Assembly (NCBI RefSeq): GCF_042648405.1
Contig: NZ_JBHRXV010000010.1
Coordinates: 62,001-126,000, forward strand
Direction: 5' to 3'
Origin: Sphingoaurantiacus capsulatus
Lineage (GTDB): Bacteria; Pseudomonadota; Alphaproteobacteria; Sphingomonadales; Sphingomonadaceae
Length of the DNA: 64,000 nt
A program made the translations under genes and the position numbers. Shown piece by piece: positions 60,574 to 64,000 of the stretch (its first letter is position 1; each line of letters begins with the position of its first letter). The notes under the pieces were generated by a model. It did no database searches and was not told where the DNA came from. It worked only from the letters and a program-made list of their open reading frames with translations.

Positions 60574-61559
60574 ACCCAGCCCTCCACGCCACGGCGCGAC
60601 CTTGTCAGCACATCGAGGCAGGCCATGCGGACGGCCACGCCCATCTCCACCTGCTCGGTGATCGCCGAGCGGCTGATGTCGTCGGCGACCGCCGTGTCGA
60701 TCTCGACGCCGCGGTTCATCGGGCCGGGGTGCATGACCAGCACGTCGGGCTTGGCGGCGGCGAGCCGCTCCTGCGTCAGGCCATAGAAGCGGAAATATTC
60801 GCGGGTCGAGGGGAAATAGGCGCCCGACATGCGCTCGCGCTGCAGGCGCAGCATCATGATGACATCGGCGCCGTCGAGGCCCTTGTCCATGTCGGTGTAG
60901 ACATCGACGCCCAGCCGGTCGGTGTCCTCGCCGATCAGGGTTGGCGGCGCCACCGCGCGCACCTTGGCGCCGAGCGCGCCGAGCAGCTGGAAGTTGGAGC
61001 GGGCGACGCGGCTGTGCAGGATGTCGCCGCAGATCGCCACCGTGAGCCCGGCGATGCGGCGCTTGCGGCGGCGGATGGTCAGCGCGTCGAGCAGCGCCTG
61101 CGTCGGGTGTTCGTGGCGGCCATCGCCGGCGTTGAGCACGGGGCAGCCGACCTTCTCGGCGATGAGCTGCACGGCGCCCGATGCGTCGTGCCGGATGACG
61201 ATGACGTCGGGGTGCATGGCGTTGAGGGTGAGCGCGGTGTCGAGCAGCGTCTCGCCCTTCTTCACCGAGGACTGGCTGACGCCCATGTTCACGACGTCGG
61301 CGCCGAGGCGCTTTCCGGCGATCTCGAACGACAGCAGCGTCCGCGTCGAATTTTCGAAGAAGGCGTTGATCTGGGTGAGACCGTGCAGCCGCTCGTCGCG
61401 CTTGGCGGGCAGGCGGTTGAACTCGATCCACTGCTCCGCCTCGTCGAGGAGATAATTGATCTCCCAGGGCTGCAAGCCTTCGATGCCGAGCAGATGCTTG
61501 TGCGGAAACGGATGGACGCCGGCAGGAAGGGGCGTCGGTCCAAGTGTGTCGCGAGTCAT
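60570..61559 (-). CDS. pyrB: aspartate carbamoyltransferase catalytic subunit
   Basis: 329 residues. Carbamoyl-phosphate site FENSTRTLLSFE (68-79), SVKKGETLLDTALTLNAM, the RHDASGAVQLIAEK segment, GDGRHEHPTQALLDALTI and HPGPMNRGVEI are intact. It forms carbamoyl-aspartate in pyrimidine synthesis. The gene is coupled to pyrC' and repeat copy 3 lies directly upstream of its start. Confidence 0.96.
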   Translation of the reverse strand: MTRDTLGPTPLPAGVHPFPHKHLLGIEGLQPWEINYLLDEAEQWIEFNRLPAKRDERLHGLTQINAFFENSTRTLLSFEIAGKRLGADVVNMGVSQSSVKKGETLLDTALTLNAMHPDVIVIRHDASGAVQLIAEKVGCPVLNAGDGRHEHPTQALLDALTIRRRKRRIAGLTVAICGDILHSRVARSNFQLLGALGAKVRAVAPPTLIGEDTDRLGVDVYTDMDKGLDGADVIMMLRLQRERMSGAYFPSTREYFRFYGLTQERLAAAKPDVLVMHPGPMNRGVEIDTAVADDISRSAITEQVEMGVAVRMACLDVLTRSRRGVEGWV

Positions 61560-61599
61560 TAAAGGCGCTGTTTAGCGCGGTGGGGCGGGGAGGGGAAGC

Positions 61600-61730
61600 G
61601 CGCATTCCCTCGCCCCGCCGGGGAGAGGGCGACTCGCCTGCAGGCGAGCGGGGTGAGGGGAGGATGTTCGCCAGAGGCTCGCTCCGCTCGCACCCCTCAC
61701 CCAACCCTCTCCCCAGCGGGGAGAGGGCTT
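61600..61730. repeat. REP-like composite inverted repeat, copy 3
   Basis: Read on the minus strand the right part is CCCTCTCCCCGCTGGGGAGA then GGGTTGGGTGAGGGGTGCGA, corresponding to the GGAGAGGTTAGGTGAGGGTG core of copies 1 and 2. The left part has CCCTCGCCCCGCCGGGGAGA and GACTCGCCTGCAGGCGAGCG. It fills the ruvX-pyrB spacer. Its edge adjoins the ruvX TAA at 61729-61731. Confidence 0.75.
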
Positions 61731-62199
61731 AACGCGGCAGATACGCCAGCGCGTCGATCGCGCCTTGCAGGATATGCGCGGCGGCGAGCTTGTCGACGAG
61801 GTCGGCGCGGCGGGCGCGGCTGAGGTCGGCGTCGATCATCGCGCGCTCGACAGCCTGCGTCGACCAGCGCTCGTCCCACAGCAGGATGGGCAGACCGAGC
61901 GGCGCATCGACGTTGCGCGAAAAGGCGCGGGTCGACTGGGTGCGCGGGCTGTCGCTGCCGTCCATGCTGAGCGGCAGGCCGATGACGAGGCCTTTCACGC
62001 CTTCCTTGGCGACGAAGCGCTTGAGGATTTCGAGGTCGGCGGTGAACTTGGTTCGCCGGATCGTCTCGGCGGGCGAGGCGAAGGACCAGCCGGCGTCGCA
62101 GAGCGCAAGGCCGATAGTCTTGGTGCCGACGTCGAGCCCGGCGAGGCGGCCGCCGATCGACAGCGCCTCGCGAAAGACCGTCGTCTCGGTGGTGATCAC
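61729..62199 (-). CDS. ruvX: Holliday junction resolvase-like RuvX (YqgF)
   Basis: 156 residues from GTG 62199, overlapping the DUF3089 stop (GTGA). The RNase H-like YqgF fold: LAGLDVGTKTIGLALCDAGW with Asp23, VKGLVIGLPLSMDGSDSPRT, PILLWDERWSTQAVERAM and the C-terminal DKLAAAHILQGAIDAL. It is implicated in 16S rRNA 5' processing and possibly recombination. The stop codon lies at the edge of repeat copy 3. Longer frames upstream lie inside DUF3089. Confidence 0.92.
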   Translation of the reverse strand: MITTETTVFREALSIGGRLAGLDVGTKTIGLALCDAGWSFASPAETIRRTKFTADLEILKRFVAKEGVKGLVIGLPLSMDGSDSPRTQSTRAFSRNVDAPLGLPILLWDERWSTQAVERAMIDADLSRARRADLVDKLAAAHILQGAIDALAYLPR

Positions 62200-63332
62200 T
62201 CTTCCGTCGCGGCGGCCGGCTCGCGCGCCGCCAGCCAGCCGCTCAGCCGCGCCTCGGCATCGGCGCGGAGGTTCGCCCAGAACATCATGTAGTCGTAGAC
62301 ATGATAGTTGTTGCCGGGGAGGACGTAGCCGTCGAAGTCGGCCGGTGGCTCGCCGATCAGCAGGAAGCCCTGCGCGTCGCAACGGGCGGGCACGCGGCCA
62401 GGGGCCAGCTTCGCCTTCGGCATGTCGCTCTCGGGAATCAGCGCGCCCATGTTGGCGTCGGCGGGCGCGTCGCCGCCGCGCCCGGTGAGCGGGTTGGTGC
62501 AGACCATCGGCGTGCCCTTGCGGGTGGCGCCGGTGAAGCCGGGGACGGCGTCATAGACCTCGACCACCTGCTCGGTCTCGGCGGGCTCGGCGAAGCTCTG
62601 CCAGCTCAGCAGGCAGCCGGGCTGCCCCTCCTCAGCACAGGCGGGGAGGCCGAGCGCGGGGATGTCGGCGGTGGTCGAGACCGGCCAGCCGGCGATATAG
62701 GCGGCAACGATGCGGCCGGCGATCGGCTGGCCGGCGACGCGCTCGCGCAGCAGGCGCAGCAGGTGCAGCGAGCCCTGGCTGTGGCCGGCGAGGAGGATCG
62801 GGCGATCCGCCGGCACCGCCGCGACAAACGCGTCGAAGGCGCGCAGCACGTCGGCATAGGCGAAGTCGATGGCGGCCTGGCCGTCCTTCTTGTCGGTGAG
62901 GAAGGCGCCGAAGGTCGCCTCGCGGTAGCGCGGCGCCCACACCTGCGCGATGCCGTTGAACACGCTGGCCTGCGTCTGCAGGTAGACGGCGAGGCGCTCG
63001 TTGGTTTTCTCATCGTCGGCCGGGGCGTTCCAGCTCGCGCGGTCGAGATAGGCGGTCGGCGTCACATAGAAGAGGTAGGCACCGGGCTTCGGTGCGGCCT
63101 GATAGCCCTCGGGCGCCCAGCGCGCCGGATCGGTGGCGAGCTTCGGATGCGCCAGCCAGCCGCCGGTGCTGGCGTAATCGGGCGCCGGCGCCGGCTTACT
63201 CTCGGCGAAGGTCACGCTCGGCACCATCGACAGGCGCATGATCTGCAGCCCGAAAATCCGGTAGATGAACGCCCCCGCGATCACCAACATGATGATGATC
63301 GCAATCACCCACAGGAACCGACGTGCCGCCAT
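62196..63332 (-). CDS. DUF3089 domain-containing alpha/beta-hydrolase-like protein
   Basis: 378 residues from ATG 63332 (Shine-Dalgarno GGAGG). An N-terminal membrane anchor (RFLWVIAIIIMLVIAGAFIY) precedes the DUF3089 domain, which has the nucleophile motif AGHSQGSLHLL with Ser185 and PTAYLDRASWNAPAD at its start. It should be a membrane-bound lipase or esterase facing the periplasm. Substrate unknown. Coupled to ruvX by GTGA. A longer frame to 63491 overlaps the divergent gene's promoter and is rejected. Confidence 0.88.
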   Translation of the reverse strand: MAARRFLWVIAIIIMLVIAGAFIYRIFGLQIMRLSMVPSVTFAESKPAPAPDYASTGGWLAHPKLATDPARWAPEGYQAAPKPGAYLFYVTPTAYLDRASWNAPADDEKTNERLAVYLQTQASVFNGIAQVWAPRYREATFGAFLTDKKDGQAAIDFAYADVLRAFDAFVAAVPADRPILLAGHSQGSLHLLRLLRERVAGQPIAGRIVAAYIAGWPVSTTADIPALGLPACAEEGQPGCLLSWQSFAEPAETEQVVEVYDAVPGFTGATRKGTPMVCTNPLTGRGGDAPADANMGALIPESDMPKAKLAPGRVPARCDAQGFLLIGEPPADFDGYVLPGNNYHVYDYMMFWANLRADAEARLSGWLAAREPAAATEE

Positions 63333-63391
63333 GCTTGCCTCCGCTTGTGCGCGGGGCATAGCATGCCCCCGACGGGAGAGGGAGAGCAGGA

Positions 63392-64000
63392 TGACGGGGC
63401 GGATTCTGGCGGGCTGCGCGGCGATCGCGCTGATGGCGGGCGCGGCGACAGCACAGGGGACGCACGACCTCGTCATCAAGGGCGGCACCATCTACGATGG
63501 CTCGGGCGGCGCACCCTATGTCGGCGACGTGGCGATCGACGGAGACCGGATCGTCAAGGTCGGCGGCAGCGCGAAGGGAAAGCGCGAGGTCGACGCCAAG
63601 GGCCTCGCAGTGGCGCCGGGCTTCATCAACATGCTGAGCTGGGCGACGGAATCGCTGATCGAGGATGGCAACGCGCAGGCCGATATCCGGCAGGGCGTGA
63701 CGCTCGAGGTGATGGGCGAAGGCTGGTCGATGGGGCCGCTGTCGCCGGCGATGAAGGCGGTGGCGCCGCAGCGGCAGGGCGACATCAAATATGACGTCCA
63801 GTGGACGACGCTCGGCGAATATCTCGACTTCCTCGCCAAGAAGGGCGTGTCGCCGAACATCGCTTCGTTCGTCGGCGCGACGACGGTGCGCGTGCACGAA
63901 CTTGGCGAGCGCGATATCGACCCGACGCCCGAGCAACTGACGAAGATGCGCGCGCTGGTGCGGCAGGCGATGAACGAGGGCGCGATGGGCGTCGGCTCGT
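63392..64000 (+). CDS. exported D-aminoacylase/amidohydrolase-like protein, truncated by window end
   Basis: 203 residues are visible. Signal peptide MTGRILAGCAAIALMAGAAT is followed by HDLVIKGGTIYDGSGGAPYV and VDAKGLAVAPGF. At the position where D-aminoacylases have PGFIDVHTHDD, this protein has PGFINMLSWATES, so the two metal-binding His are replaced by Leu82 and Trp84. The middle GVTLEVMGEGWSMGPLS and GASFVGATTVR-type segments still fit the D-aminoacylase/NAAD family. This INMLSWA variant may be a subgroup with changed metal use. The rest of the gene is off the window. Confidence 0.82.

Overview
The window looks like a chromosomal segment of an alphaproteobacterium, most likely a sphingomonad (Sphingomonas or a close relative). 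The base composition is strongly GC-rich with matching codon use, and gene families common in that group recur: secreted S9 peptidases, a secreted DUF885 protein, amidohydrolases, an NnrU protein, a DmdC-like acyl-CoA dehydrogenase, a PEP-CTERM protein and a phoR-pstCAB-phoU-phoB operon. I see no rRNA, tRNA, CRISPR array, prophage or insertion sequence. Gene packing is very tight: ATGA/GTGA start-stop overlaps join operon members, and seven convergent gene pairs end on a shared 4-nt CTAG or TTAG.

Layout. 1-9.4 kb: truncated S9 peptidase, acyl-CoA dehydrogenase, Asp/Glu racemase, a small protein with a possible Fur site, an Arg-rich lipoprotein, Sua5 plus GST, a second acyl-CoA dehydrogenase plus DUF6157, and a CysQ-like phosphatase. 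9.5-18.2 kb: GntR/YtrA regulator with an operator in its promoter, nitroreductase, POT peptide transporter, a paired active/degenerate amidohydrolase set, NnrU, SDR, and a CPA2 K+/H+ antiporter. 18.3-25.6 kb: short KdpD-like kinase with KdpE, pal, and a secreted S9 peptidase plus DUF885 protein. 25.7-34 kb: nadC, DUF4112, glutathione reductase, DUF411, a CsaA-like protein, and glmS and glmU with a VapBC module between them, then gph. 33.9-36.5 kb: four-gene HPr-rel-A operon (Tat-exported small protein, PqqD-like protein, HprK-like kinase, nucleotidyltransferase). 36.6-42.9 kb: phoR-pstC-pstA-pstB-phoU-phoB without pstS. 42.9-50.4 kb: leuA with a Leu-codon attenuator, a sigma-54-driven PEP-CTERM protein, YnfA, an ICMT-like protein and ilvB-ilvN-ilvC. 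50.5-56.2 kb: miaA/serB, PilZ, and a ParA-RHH pair between two SPOR-domain proteins. 56.2-59.4 kb: VOC/DUF1428/GST cluster facing an HxlR regulator. 59.4-64 kb: pyrB with noncatalytic pyrC', ruvX, a DUF3089 hydrolase and a truncated D-aminoacylase-like protein.

Themes. Branched-chain amino acid synthesis is split into leuA and ilvBNC. Phosphate sensing and uptake form one operon with a PhoB-box candidate. Secreted peptidases, the POT transporter and amidohydrolases suggest peptide scavenging. The best candidate for an undescribed system is the HPr-rel-A operon at 33.9-36.5 kb: its kinase, PqqD-like and nucleotidyltransferase genes recall the tailoring genes of phosphorylated lasso peptides, but here the associated small protein carries a Tat signal and no lasso cyclase or protease is present. 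All functional statements are inferred from translated sequence and recalled family knowledge; no database search was run.
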